This document shows, piece after piece, positions 16,224-24,885 of a stretch of DNA of 64,000 nt (positions are counted from its first letter, which is position 1; each line of letters opens with the position of its first letter). Below the pieces are notes generated by a model that saw only the letters and a list, made by a program, of their open reading frames with translations, was not told where the DNA came from and did not search any database. The DNA is from JALHSW01 sp963720675 (GTDB lineage Bacteria > Actinomycetota > Acidimicrobiia > IMCC26256 > PALSA-555), in NCBI GenBank assembly GCA_963720675.1, contig CAVRGH010000004.1, positions 124,001 through 188,000 of the forward strand. The letters run 5' to 3'. The position numbers and the translations under genes are program-made.

Positions 16224-17528
16224 ATGAGTGAAGAGATCATCACGAGCGACCCGGACCAGAACCGGCTCGAGGCGCAGACCGACGAGGGCGCGCAGGTCCT
16301 GCGGCCGACGGGGGGTGCGAGCGAGCACGAGCTGGTGCTGACCGGTGGGCTGTGGCCCGACGAGGCCGAGACCACGATCATCAACATGGGTCCGCAGCAC
16401 CCGTCGACCCACGGGGTGCTGCGGGTCATGCTCGAGCTCGACGGCGAGACGGTGCTGCGCGTGAAGCCCGTCATCGGGTACCTGCACACCGGCATGGAGA
16501 AGACGGCCGAGGAGCTCACCTACGTCCAGGGCGCGACCAACGTCACGCGCATGGACTACGTCTCTCCGCTCTCGAACGAGCTGGTGTGGTCGACCGCGGT
16601 CGAGCGGCTGCTCGACGTCGAGGTGCCGACGCGCGCGGTGTGGATCCGGATGCTCCTCGTCGAGCTCAACCGCATGGCGTCGCACCTCCTCTTCCAGGCC
16701 ACGAACGGCATGGACATCGGCGCGCTGTCGATGATGATCTACGGCTGGCGCGAGCGAGAAGAGGTGCTTCGTCTGCTCGAGATGTTCACCGGGCTGCGGA
16801 TGAACAACAACTTCATCCGACCCGGCGGAGTTGCTGCCGACCTCCCCGACGGGTGGGAGGCCGCGACGCTCGAGGTCTGCGACATCGTCGAGAAGGGTGT
16901 GCGCGAGTACTCCGAGCTGCTCACCCAGAACCCGATCTGGATGGAGCGCCTCGTCGGCGTCGGGGTCATCACCACCGAGCAGGCGCTCGCGCTCAGCATC
17001 ACCGGGCCGATCTTGCGCTCGACCGGCTTCCCGTGGGACCTCCGGAAGGCGCAGCCGTACCTGGCCTACGACGAGGTCGACTTCGACGTCGTCTACACGG
17101 AGAACGGTGACTGCTACGACCGTTTCCTGATCCGGCTCAACGAGATCCACGAGTCGGTGAAGATCGTCCGGCAGTGCGTGGAGCGCATGCCCCGCGGCGA
17201 CTACCGCCTCCAGGACGCAAAGATCACCCCGCCGCCGCGTGCGCGCATCGACGAGTCGATGGAAGCGCTGATCCACCACTTCAAGCTGTTCACCGAGGGC
17301 TTCAAGGTGCCGGCCGGCGAGACCTACTGCGCAGTCGAGTCGCCACGCGGTGAGATCGGCTGCTATCTCGTGTCGGATGGATCGGGAAAGCCGGCTCGGA
17401 TGCACATCCGAGGCCCGTCGTTCTACAACCTGCAGTCGGCGGGGCCGATGACCGAGGGTTCGTTGATCGCCGACGCGGTCGCGATCATCTCGAGCGTCGA
17501 CCCGATCCTCGGAGAGGTGGACCGGTAG
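16224..17528 (+). CDS. nuoD: NADH-quinone oxidoreductase subunit D, operon 1
   Basis: 49-kDa-type subunit that forms the quinone pocket with NuoB. It shows the quinone-site motif NMGPQHPSTHG and the segment HTGMEKTAEELTY, and it ends in the standard SVDPILGEVDR. 434 residues, full length. It carries none of the CxxC nickel motifs of hydrogenases. Its stop codon shares its last base with the nuoE GTG. This family is the substrate of the mitochondrial arginine methyltransferase NDUFAF7; a homologue of that enzyme is encoded at 43402. Confidence 0.96.
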   Translation: MSEEIITSDPDQNRLEAQTDEGAQVLRPTGGASEHELVLTGGLWPDEAETTIINMGPQHPSTHGVLRVMLELDGETVLRVKPVIGYLHTGMEKTAEELTYVQGATNVTRMDYVSPLSNELVWSTAVERLLDVEVPTRAVWIRMLLVELNRMASHLLFQATNGMDIGALSMMIYGWREREEVLRLLEMFTGLRMNNNFIRPGGVAADLPDGWEAATLEVCDIVEKGVREYSELLTQNPIWMERLVGVGVITTEQALALSITGPILRSTGFPWDLRKAQPYLAYDEVDFDVVYTENGDCYDRFLIRLNEIHESVKIVRQCVERMPRGDYRLQDAKITPPPRARIDESMEALIHHFKLFTEGFKVPAGETYCAVESPRGEIGCYLVSDGSGKPARMHIRGPSFYNLQSAGPMTEGSLIADAVAIISSVDPILGEVDR

Positions 17529-18085
17529 TGGCGTTCACCGACGCGGATCGCCGACGGGCGAAGGACGTCATCGCCAGGTACCCGCACGCGCGGTCCGCGC
17601 TGCTGCCGCTGCTGCTGATGGCGCAGGACCGAGACGGATGGGTCACGCCCGAGGCGATGGAGGAGATCGCGTCGCTGCTCGACCTCACCCCGGCACTCGT
17701 GCTCGGGACGTGCTCCTTCTACACGATGCTCAAGCGCGAGCGAGTCGGAGAGCTCGTCGTGTCGGTGTGCACGAACGTGTCGTGCCTGGTGAACGGCGGA
17801 CCGAACCTCCTCGACGGTCTGCGTGCGCAGTTCTCCGACGACGACGACGTCTTCGTCGAGGAGGTCGAGTGCCTCGCGGCATGTGACCTCGCGCCGGTGC
17901 TGCAGGTGAACTACGAGTACCACGGCAAGCTCACGACCGAGACGGCGGTCGACCTCATCGAGCAGTACAAGCGTGGCGAGCTCGTCGCCCGCACGGTGTC
18001 CGGCACGAACACGGGCAAGGCACCCGCGAAGTCCGCCTCGACCGGCTCTTCCACCGGCGCCTCGGCAGGCAGAGGAGTGTCCTGA
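17528..18085 (+). CDS. nuoE: NADH-quinone oxidoreductase subunit E, operon 1
   Basis: Thioredoxin-like 24-kDa-type subunit with cluster N1a. The four [2Fe-2S] ligands are in CSFY/CTNVSC and CLAACDLAP order, as expected for the family. GTG start overlapping the nuoD stop. The C-terminal 25 residues are a Ser/Thr/Ala-rich tail not seen in most homologues. NuoE, F and G form the NADH-oxidising module, which is present only in this first operon. Confidence 0.94.
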   Translation: MAFTDADRRRAKDVIARYPHARSALLPLLLMAQDRDGWVTPEAMEEIASLLDLTPALVLGTCSFYTMLKRERVGELVVSVCTNVSCLVNGGPNLLDGLRAQFSDDDDVFVEEVECLAACDLAPVLQVNYEYHGKLTTETAVDLIEQYKRGELVARTVSGTNTGKAPAKSASTGSSTGASAGRGVS

Positions 18086-19407
18086 TGGCCGTCGAAGAGA
18101 CGCGCATCGTCACCAAGTTCCTGCGGACGCGCGAGAAGGACTCCTGGACCTTCGAGTCGGCGCGCAAGAACAACAAGGCGTACTCCGCGCTCGAGAAGGC
18201 GCTGAAGATGGACCCGGCCAAGATCGTCGAGGAGGTGCAGACCTCAGGCCTGCGGGGCCGCGGCGGCGCCGGGTTCGGCACCGGGCAGAAGTGGTCGTTC
18301 CTCCCGAAGGGCGTCTTTCCGCGCTATCTGGCGGTGAACGCCGACGAAGGCGAGCCTTCGACGTTCAAGGACCACATGCTCATCGAGCGCGACCCCCACC
18401 AGATCATCGAAGGCGCCGCGATCACCGCCTTCGCGATCCAGGCGCACCACGCGTTCATCTACATCCGGGGTGAGTTCGGGCTCGGCGCCGAGCGCCTCCA
18501 GCAGGCGGTCGACGACGCGTACGCCAACGGGTTCCTCGGCAAGGACATCCTCGGCTCGGGGTTCGACGTCGACCTCGTCGTGCACCGGGGCGCGGGCTGC
18601 TACATCGCGGGCGACGAGACCGGCCTGCTCTCGAGCCTCGAGGGCGAGCGCGCGATGCCTCGGATCAAGCCGCCGTTCCCCGCGGCCCAGGGCCTCTACG
18701 CCGCGCCGACCGTGGTGAACAACGTCGAGACCATGTCGACCATCCCGCACATCATCCGGCGGGGTGGCAAGTGGTACTCGGGCCTCGGCGTCAACAAGTC
18801 GACGGGCACACGCATCTTCTCGGTCTCCGGGATGGTCGAGCGTCCGGGCAACTACGAGATCGAGCTGGGCATGACGTTCCGCGACCTCATCGAAGGACTC
18901 GCGGGTGGGGTGCGCGACGGCAAGCAGATGAAGTTCTTCATCCCGGGTGGCGCGTCGGCACCGTGGCTCATGCCCGAGCACCTCGACGAGCCACTCGACA
19001 TGGACCGCGCGAGTGAGCTGCGGACGATGTTGGGGTCGGGCGCGATCATGGTGTTCGACGAGACGGTCGACCCGTTGCTCGTGTCGTGGCGGCTCGCGAA
19101 GTTCTTCGCACACGAGTCATGTGGCAAGTGCACACCCTGTCGCGAGGGATCCGGGTGGATCGACAAGATCCTCTACCGGATGTCGCACGGCCTCGGTCGC
19201 CCCGACGACCTCGACCTGTTGCTCGACTTCGGCAACAACATCGTTCCGGGGCTCAACGCACCGTTCGCGCAGACGACGATCTGCGCGCTCGGTCCTTCGA
19301 CCATGAGCCATGTCGTGAGCCTCGAGCGCTGGTTCGGCGACGAGATCCGTGACCGCCTCAAGCGCGACTTCGACAAGCGCGCCGTCCTCCAGGTGGCAGC
19401 ATCGTGA
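18085..19407 (+). CDS. nuoF: NADH-quinone oxidoreductase subunit F, operon 1
   Basis: Binds NADH and FMN and holds cluster N3. The glycine-rich nucleotide-binding motif reads GLRGRGGAGFGTGQKW, a second is NADEGEPSTFKDH, and the [4Fe-4S] ligands are in ESCGKCTPCREGS with a later Cys in TTICALG. 440 residues, full length. The ATG overlaps the nuoE stop (TGATG) and the 3' end overlaps nuoG by four bases. Confidence 0.97.
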   Translation: MAVEETRIVTKFLRTREKDSWTFESARKNNKAYSALEKALKMDPAKIVEEVQTSGLRGRGGAGFGTGQKWSFLPKGVFPRYLAVNADEGEPSTFKDHMLIERDPHQIIEGAAITAFAIQAHHAFIYIRGEFGLGAERLQQAVDDAYANGFLGKDILGSGFDVDLVVHRGAGCYIAGDETGLLSSLEGERAMPRIKPPFPAAQGLYAAPTVVNNVETMSTIPHIIRRGGKWYSGLGVNKSTGTRIFSVSGMVERPGNYEIELGMTFRDLIEGLAGGVRDGKQMKFFIPGGASAPWLMPEHLDEPLDMDRASELRTMLGSGAIMVFDETVDPLLVSWRLAKFFAHESCGKCTPCREGSGWIDKILYRMSHGLGRPDDLDLLLDFGNNIVPGLNAPFAQTTICALGPSTMSHVVSLERWFGDEIRDRLKRDFDKRAVLQVAAS

Positions 19408-22127
19408 GCACCAACGCCGTCCCCATGAGCCAGTGGCCGTCGGATCACCGGTACACGATTCCGGTCGCCGGCGACCAGGACGTCGTCACGGTCACGATCG
19501 ACGGCAAGGAGGTGCAGGCCCCGCGCGGCGAGCTGCTCATCAAGGTCGCGCAGGAGCACGGCACCTACATCCCGCGGTTCTGTTACCACGAGCGCATGAA
19601 GCCGGTCGGCATGTGCCGGATGTGCCTGGTCGAGGTCGAGGGCATGCGCGGCATGCAGATCAGCTGCGCGACACCGGTCGTCGAGGGCATGGTCGTCAAC
19701 ACCCAGTCCGAGGGCGTGAAGACCGCGCAGGACGGTGTGCTCGAGTTCCTGCTCATCAACCACCCGCTCGACTGCCCGGTCTGCGACCGCGGTGGCGAGT
19801 GTCCGCTGCAGGACCAGACGCTCGCGTTCGGGCCCGGCGAGTCGCGCTACGTCGAGGAGAAGCGGCACTTCGAGAAGCCGATCCCGATCAGCGACCTCGT
19901 GCTGCTCGACCGGGAGCGCTGCATCCAGTGCGGCCGTTGCACCCGGTTCGCGGCAGAGGTCGCCGGCGACCCGCTGATCGATTTCGGCGGCCGCGGCGAC
20001 AGCACCGAGGTCATCACCTATCCCGACGAGCCGTTCACGTCGTACTTCTCCGGCAACGTCGTCCAGATCTGCCCGGTCGGCGCGCTCACCGCGCGGCCCT
20101 ACCGGTTCAAGGCCCGCCCGTGGGACCTCGAGGCGATCGAGACCTCCTGCCAGACGTGCGCGGTCGGCTGCCGCGGGACGCTCGACTCGACGTCGAACCA
20201 GATCGTGCGGCTCCTCGGCGTCGACTCCGAGCCGGTGAACCAGGGCTGGCTGTGCGACAAGGGCCGGTACGGCTACGAGTGGGTGCACAACGAGACGCGC
20301 GTGCGTGCGCCGATGGTTCGGAAGGGCGGTCGGCTCGTCGAGAGCTCCTGGCCCGAGGCACTCGAGGCCGCAGCGACCGCGATCCGCCGCGTCCGCGACG
20401 AGTCCGGTGCCGGGGCGGTCGCGGTGCTCGGTGGTGCGCGCGGTACGAACGAGGACGCCTACGCCTGGGCCCGCCTGGCCAAGAGCGTCATCGGCACCGA
20501 CCACGTCGACGCCCAGCTGGGTGACGGCCTACCTGCTGACGTCGTGCTCGGGATGTCGCGCGCCACGATCGCCGACCTCGACCGCGCGAAGGCGATCGTC
20601 CTGCTCGGCGCAGACCTCAAGGAGGAGCTCCCGGTCCTCTCCCTGCGTGTGCGGCGAGCCGCCGTCGACCTCGGCGTCCCGCTCGTCGAGGTCGGCGCGC
20701 GCGAGACCGGGTTGACCCGGTACGCGACGACCGTCCTCCAGCACCTTCCTGGCGCCAACGCAGACGTGGTCGCGAAGCTCGTGTCGGCACTCGGGGGCCG
20801 CAAGACCCGCACCAAGGCGATCGACGAGCTCGTCGACGCGCTCGCGGATCGCGAGGGTCCGATCGTCGTCGTGCTCGGGCGGCCGTCGGTGGCGGAGTCG
20901 GCCGACGCGACCGTGCACGCGGCGTCACTGCTCGCCGCAGCGGGACCCGACGTCCGCTTCCTCTCGGCCCTGCGCCGCGGCAACGTCCACGGGGCACTCG
21001 ACCTCGGGCTCACGCCCGGGTTCCTGCCCGGACGCGTCACCCTCGACGCCGGCAGGGAGCACTTCACCGACGCGTGGGGGAGCGTGCCCGATGCCCCCGG
21101 TCTCGACGCCGCGGGCATCCTGCGTGCCGCCGCCGAGGGCTCGGTGAAGCTGCTCGTCCTGCTCGGTTGCGATCCACTCGCCGACTTCCCGGACCGCGCG
21201 CTCGCGGAAGCCGCGCTGTCGAAGGTCGAGCGCATCGTGTGCGTCGGCGCATTCCCCGACGACGGGGCGGCGCGCGCCGACGTCCTGCTCCCGCCCACCG
21301 TGTGGGGCGAGCAGCGCGGCACGATGTCCAACCTCGAGGGTCGCGTCGAGCGCCTCGGCCGCAAGGTCACGCCCGAGGGCACGACCATGGAGCCGTGGCG
21401 CATCGCCGGGGAGCTCGCCGCGCGGCTGGGTGCAGACTTCGACCTCGAGCTCGTCGACGAGGTCCAGGACGAGATCGCGCGGCTGGCGCCGGCGTTTGCC
21501 GGGGTCGACGCCGCGCTCGTGCGTCGAGCGCGTGACGGGGTGGTTCTGCCGCTCGCCGATCACGTCGATGAGCTGACCTTCGGCGTCGGCCCGACCGGTC
21601 CCGGGCTGTCGTGGGAACCGATCCCGACGACGGCGGAGGAGCCACTGCCCGAGGGCGCAGATCCTGCCGCGGGCCAGACACCGGTCCCGGCGGTCGTGGC
21701 GAGCCCGCCGACACCGGCGATCCCGCTCACCGTGTGGTCCGGCGAGGCGCCGGCACCCGCCGGGGTCCCCGTCGACGCGTACAGTCTCCGCCTCGTGGCC
21801 GCGCGCACCCTGTACGGATCCGACCGGGTGGTCGCGGCCTCACCGTCGCTGGCGCGCCTCGCCCAGGACGGCGCTCGCCTCCTGGTGCATCCACGAGACC
21901 GCGACACGCTCGGCGTCGCCGAGGGTGAGGTCGTGCGCGTGACGACGTCGCACGGCACGGTCGAGCTGGCCGTCGAGGACGACACGCGGACCCAGCAGGG
22001 CACCGCGTTCGTCGCGAGCAACCGCACCGGTCCCGGCTCCGGCGACCTGGTCGACATCACCGCGCAGGTCACCGACCTCCGCGTCGAGACGCTCGCTCCA
22101 GGCGGCCCCGCGGGCGGTGGCTCATGA
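19404..22127 (+). CDS. nuoG: NADH-quinone oxidoreductase subunit G, operon 1
   Basis: Largest peripheral subunit. Domains in order: a [2Fe-2S] ferredoxin domain (CYHERMKPVGMCRMC, then ISCATP); the His-Cys3 [4Fe-4S] site (HPLDCPVCDRGGECPLQ); a two-cluster domain (CIQCGRC and CPVGAL); and a molybdopterin-oxidoreductase-like domain. The last begins with CQTCAVGC and a Cys in LCDKGRYG, the ligands of the extra N7-type cluster. A C-terminal molybdopterin dinucleotide-binding-like domain lies near residues 800-890. The GTG start overlaps nuoF, and the stop overlaps the nuoH ATG. Confidence 0.95.
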   Translation: MSTNAVPMSQWPSDHRYTIPVAGDQDVVTVTIDGKEVQAPRGELLIKVAQEHGTYIPRFCYHERMKPVGMCRMCLVEVEGMRGMQISCATPVVEGMVVNTQSEGVKTAQDGVLEFLLINHPLDCPVCDRGGECPLQDQTLAFGPGESRYVEEKRHFEKPIPISDLVLLDRERCIQCGRCTRFAAEVAGDPLIDFGGRGDSTEVITYPDEPFTSYFSGNVVQICPVGALTARPYRFKARPWDLEAIETSCQTCAVGCRGTLDSTSNQIVRLLGVDSEPVNQGWLCDKGRYGYEWVHNETRVRAPMVRKGGRLVESSWPEALEAAATAIRRVRDESGAGAVAVLGGARGTNEDAYAWARLAKSVIGTDHVDAQLGDGLPADVVLGMSRATIADLDRAKAIVLLGADLKEELPVLSLRVRRAAVDLGVPLVEVGARETGLTRYATTVLQHLPGANADVVAKLVSALGGRKTRTKAIDELVDALADREGPIVVVLGRPSVAESADATVHAASLLAAAGPDVRFLSALRRGNVHGALDLGLTPGFLPGRVTLDAGREHFTDAWGSVPDAPGLDAAGILRAAAEGSVKLLVLLGCDPLADFPDRALAEAALSKVERIVCVGAFPDDGAARADVLLPPTVWGEQRGTMSNLEGRVERLGRKVTPEGTTMEPWRIAGELAARLGADFDLELVDEVQDEIARLAPAFAGVDAALVRRARDGVVLPLADHVDELTFGVGPTGPGLSWEPIPTTAEEPLPEGADPAAGQTPVPAVVASPPTPAIPLTVWSGEAPAPAGVPVDAYSLRLVAARTLYGSDRVVAASPSLARLAQDGARLLVHPRDRDTLGVAEGEVVRVTTSHGTVELAVEDDTRTQQGTAFVASNRTGPGSGDLVDITAQVTDLRVETLAPGGPAGGGS

Positions 22128-23335
22128 GCTGGGTGCTCGGGGCCGACCCGCTCCTCCAGGGCGACATCGACCTCACGGTCGTCCTGATCGTGATCGGCAA
22201 GACGATCGTCATCTTCGCCCTGCTCCTGATCGGCGTCATGTTCTACGTGTGGTTCATGCGCAAGGTGATCGCCGACATGCAGAACCGCATCGGGCCGGCG
22301 ACCGCGGGACCCTTCGGGATCCTGCAGACGCTCGCCGACGGCATCAAGCTGTTCTTCAAGGAGCAGTCGACGCCGAAGATGGCCGACAAGCGCGTCTACC
22401 TCCTCGCGCCGTACCTCTCCATCATCCCCGCGTTCCTCGCGTTCGCGATCGTGCCGATCGGTGGCACGGTCTCGATCGCCGGGCACGTCACCGAGCTGCA
22501 GCTCGCGGATCCGGCGATCGGGATCCTCTTCCTCCTGATGATGTCGGGCATCGGGCTCTACGGCGTGATGCTCGCCGGCTGGTCGTCGGGTTCCAAGTAC
22601 CCGCTGATCGGGTCGGTGCGCGCGTCCGCGCAGCTGCTGTCCTACGAAGCCGCGCTCGGGCTCGCGATCGTCGGCGTGCTCATCCACACGGGCACGCTCT
22701 CGACGCGCGCGATCGTGAACCAGCAGGTGTGGACCGGCCTCGACTCCATCGTGAGCGAGTGGTACTGGCTCCCGGCGATCGGCGCCTTCATCATCTTCAT
22801 CATCGCGGCGCTCGCCGAGACCAACCACCCGCCGTTCGACCTCGTCGAGGCCGAGCAGGAGCTCGTCGGTGGCTTCCACACGGAGTACACGGGCATCCGC
22901 TTCGCGCTCTTCTTCCTGGCCGAGTTCATGAACCTCATCACCATGTGCGCGATCGCGGTCACGCTCTTCCTCGGCGGACCGAACGGGCCGGGCCTCACCG
23001 GGCTCGGAGTCCCCGCCGACAGCTGGCTGAACACGTGGGTCATGCCGATCTTCTGGTTCATGTTCAAGCTGCTCGTGCTGCTCTACGGCACGGTGTGGAT
23101 CCGGGCGACGCTGCCCCGGCTCCGCTACGACCAGCTGATGGACGTCAGCTGGAAGGTGCTCATCGAGGCCGCGTTCCTCTGGGCGATGGTCACGGGTGTG
23201 ATCGTCGTCGGGCGCGACCAGGGGTGGAACCTCTGGATCGTGACGCCCGCCGCGGCGCTCGGTGCACTGGTGATCTACGGGATCCTGATGGCCTGCGTCC
23301 CCCGGCGCGGCGAAGTGACTGAAGAGATCAAGTAG
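22124..23335 (+). CDS. nuoH: NADH-quinone oxidoreductase subunit H, operon 1
   Basis: Eight-helix membrane subunit that joins the quinone site to the proton-pumping arm. Signatures: MQNRIGPATAGPFGILQTLADG and, in the later loop, AETNHPPFDLVEAEQELVGG, whose acidic residues belong to the E-channel. 403 residues, somewhat longer than E. coli NuoH because of the N-terminal lead and C-terminal helix. Overlaps nuoG by four bases; nuoI begins immediately after its stop. Confidence 0.96.
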   Translation: MSWVLGADPLLQGDIDLTVVLIVIGKTIVIFALLLIGVMFYVWFMRKVIADMQNRIGPATAGPFGILQTLADGIKLFFKEQSTPKMADKRVYLLAPYLSIIPAFLAFAIVPIGGTVSIAGHVTELQLADPAIGILFLLMMSGIGLYGVMLAGWSSGSKYPLIGSVRASAQLLSYEAALGLAIVGVLIHTGTLSTRAIVNQQVWTGLDSIVSEWYWLPAIGAFIIFIIAALAETNHPPFDLVEAEQELVGGFHTEYTGIRFALFFLAEFMNLITMCAIAVTLFLGGPNGPGLTGLGVPADSWLNTWVMPIFWFMFKLLVLLYGTVWIRATLPRLRYDQLMDVSWKVLIEAAFLWAMVTGVIVVGRDQGWNLWIVTPAAALGALVIYGILMACVPRRGEVTEEIK

Positions 23336-23989
23336 ATGGGGAAGTTCACGGGGTTCCGCGTCACCATCCAGCAGGTCTTCCGGAAGAAGCTCACCGGTGA
23401 CTACCCGAAGCACAAGCGCCCGAAGCCGGAGCGCTTCCACGGTCGCCACGTCCTGAATCGCTACGAGGACGGCATGGAGAAGTGCATCGGATGCGAGCTG
23501 TGTGCCGGCGTGTGCCCGGCGAAGTGCATCTATGTGCGCGGCGCCGACAACCCACCTGACGCGCCCGTGTCACCGGGCGAGCGCTACGGCTTCGTCTACG
23601 AGATCAACTACCTCCGGTGCATCCACTGCGACCTGTGCGTGGAGGCGTGCCCGACCGAGGCCATCACCGAGACGAAGCTGTTCGAGTTCTCGTTCGCCAA
23701 CCGCGAGGACGCGATCTACACGAAGCGCGAGCTCGTCGTCGACGACAACGGACGGGCCCGCCGCCAGCCTTGGGAGCTGTGGCTCGGGGGAGAGGACGAC
23801 CACACGAGCGCGTGGATGCGTGCCACTGCGCCTTCGGGCCAGGCCGCGTTCGAGGGCAAGGTCGCGTGGTCCGGTGAGCTGGGCTTCGGTGTGCGCGACC
23901 CCGAGCTCGGCCAGTCGGTCACGCCGGCTCTGACTGCTGCACCCACCGATGCCGAGGCGCAGGCCGATCCGGAGATCGACCTCGGGTGA
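23336..23989 (+). CDS. nuoI: NADH-quinone oxidoreductase subunit I, operon 1
   Basis: TYKY-type subunit with clusters N6a and N6b. The two cluster motifs are CIGCELCAGVCPAKC and CIHCDLCVEACP. 217 residues; the part after residue 150 is a low-complexity tail absent from short homologues. Start ATG directly abuts the nuoH stop, and the 3' end overlaps nuoJ by four bases. Confidence 0.96.
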   Translation: MGKFTGFRVTIQQVFRKKLTGDYPKHKRPKPERFHGRHVLNRYEDGMEKCIGCELCAGVCPAKCIYVRGADNPPDAPVSPGERYGFVYEINYLRCIHCDLCVEACPTEAITETKLFEFSFANREDAIYTKRELVVDDNGRARRQPWELWLGGEDDHTSAWMRATAPSGQAAFEGKVAWSGELGFGVRDPELGQSVTPALTAAPTDAEAQADPEIDLG

Positions 23990-24555
23990 CGGTCTTCCTG
24001 TTCTTCCTGTTCGGCGGCCTGACGCTCGCCGGGGCGCTCGGCGTCGTGCTCTCGCGCAACCCGGTGCACTCGGCGCTCTTCCTCGTGCTGACGCTCCTGA
24101 GCGTCGCGGTCCTCTTCCTGCTCCAGGACGCGCAGCTCGTCGCGGCCGTGCAGGTGATCGTCTACGCCGGTGCCATCGTGGTGCTCTTCCTCTTCGTGAT
24201 CATGCTGCTGGGCGTCGACCGGCGAGAGGCGCTCACCGAGGCGTTGCGCTTCCAGCGCCCGATCGCGCTCGCGCTCGGCGCGATCCTCCTGGCCGAGCTG
24301 CTCTTCCTCGGTGGCAACCAGTGGGCGACCGGAGCCAAGACCGTCAGCGGCGTACCCGTGAACGGCGGCGGCGACTTCGGCAACAACATCCAGCGCGTCG
24401 CACGGGTGCTGTTCACCGACTTCCTCTGGCCGTTCCAGCTCACCGCGGTCCTGCTCGTCATCGCCGTCGTCGGCAGCGTCGCCGTCGCGCGGCGCAGCGG
24501 CCAGTCTCCCGACCAGGCGCCCGACTCCGACCCGAGCCGGGGGTCGACCCCGTGA
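23986..24555 (+). CDS. nuoJ: NADH-quinone oxidoreductase subunit J, operon 1
   Basis: Five-helix membrane subunit of complex I. The conserved third helix is recognisable as VQVIVYAGAIVVLFLFVIML, with the pi-bulge-forming Tyr-Ala-Gly. GTG start overlapping the nuoI stop. 189 residues with a hydrophilic C-terminal tail. Confidence 0.94.
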   Translation: MTVFLFFLFGGLTLAGALGVVLSRNPVHSALFLVLTLLSVAVLFLLQDAQLVAAVQVIVYAGAIVVLFLFVIMLLGVDRREALTEALRFQRPIALALGAILLAELLFLGGNQWATGAKTVSGVPVNGGGDFGNNIQRVARVLFTDFLWPFQLTAVLLVIAVVGSVAVARRSGQSPDQAPDSDPSRGSTP

Positions 24556-24881
24556 GCAACCCCGTGCTGGCCGCGTTCGAGATCACGCCGACGTACTACC
24601 TCGTCCTCGCCGCGGGGCTGTTCACGATCGGGGCCGTCGGTGTGCTCGTCCGCCGCAACGTGCTCGTGATGTTCATGAGCGTCGAGCTGATGCTCAACGC
24701 GGTGAACCTGACGTTCGTGGCGTTCGCCTCGGCACTCAACGACACCGCCGGCCAGGTGCTGGTGTTCTTCACGCTCGTGGTCGCGGCCGCCGAGGTCGCG
24801 GTCGGACTCGCGATCATCGTCGCGATCTTCCGTCGCCGTCGCGGAGCGACCGCCGACGATCTCACGGTGCTGAAGGGATGA
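24552..24881 (+). CDS. nuoK: NADH-quinone oxidoreductase subunit K, operon 1
   Basis: Three-helix membrane subunit, 109 residues. The proton-channel glutamates are in MSVELMLNAVNL (helix 2) and VVAAAEVAVGLAI (helix 3). The GTG at 24552 overlaps the nuoJ TGA in the same GTGA arrangement used elsewhere in this operon; the longer open frame upstream only covers nuoJ. Confidence 0.95.
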   Translation: MSNPVLAAFEITPTYYLVLAAGLFTIGAVGVLVRRNVLVMFMSVELMLNAVNLTFVAFASALNDTAGQVLVFFTLVVAAAEVAVGLAIIVAIFRRRRGATADDLTVLKG

Positions 24882-24885
24882 CGGC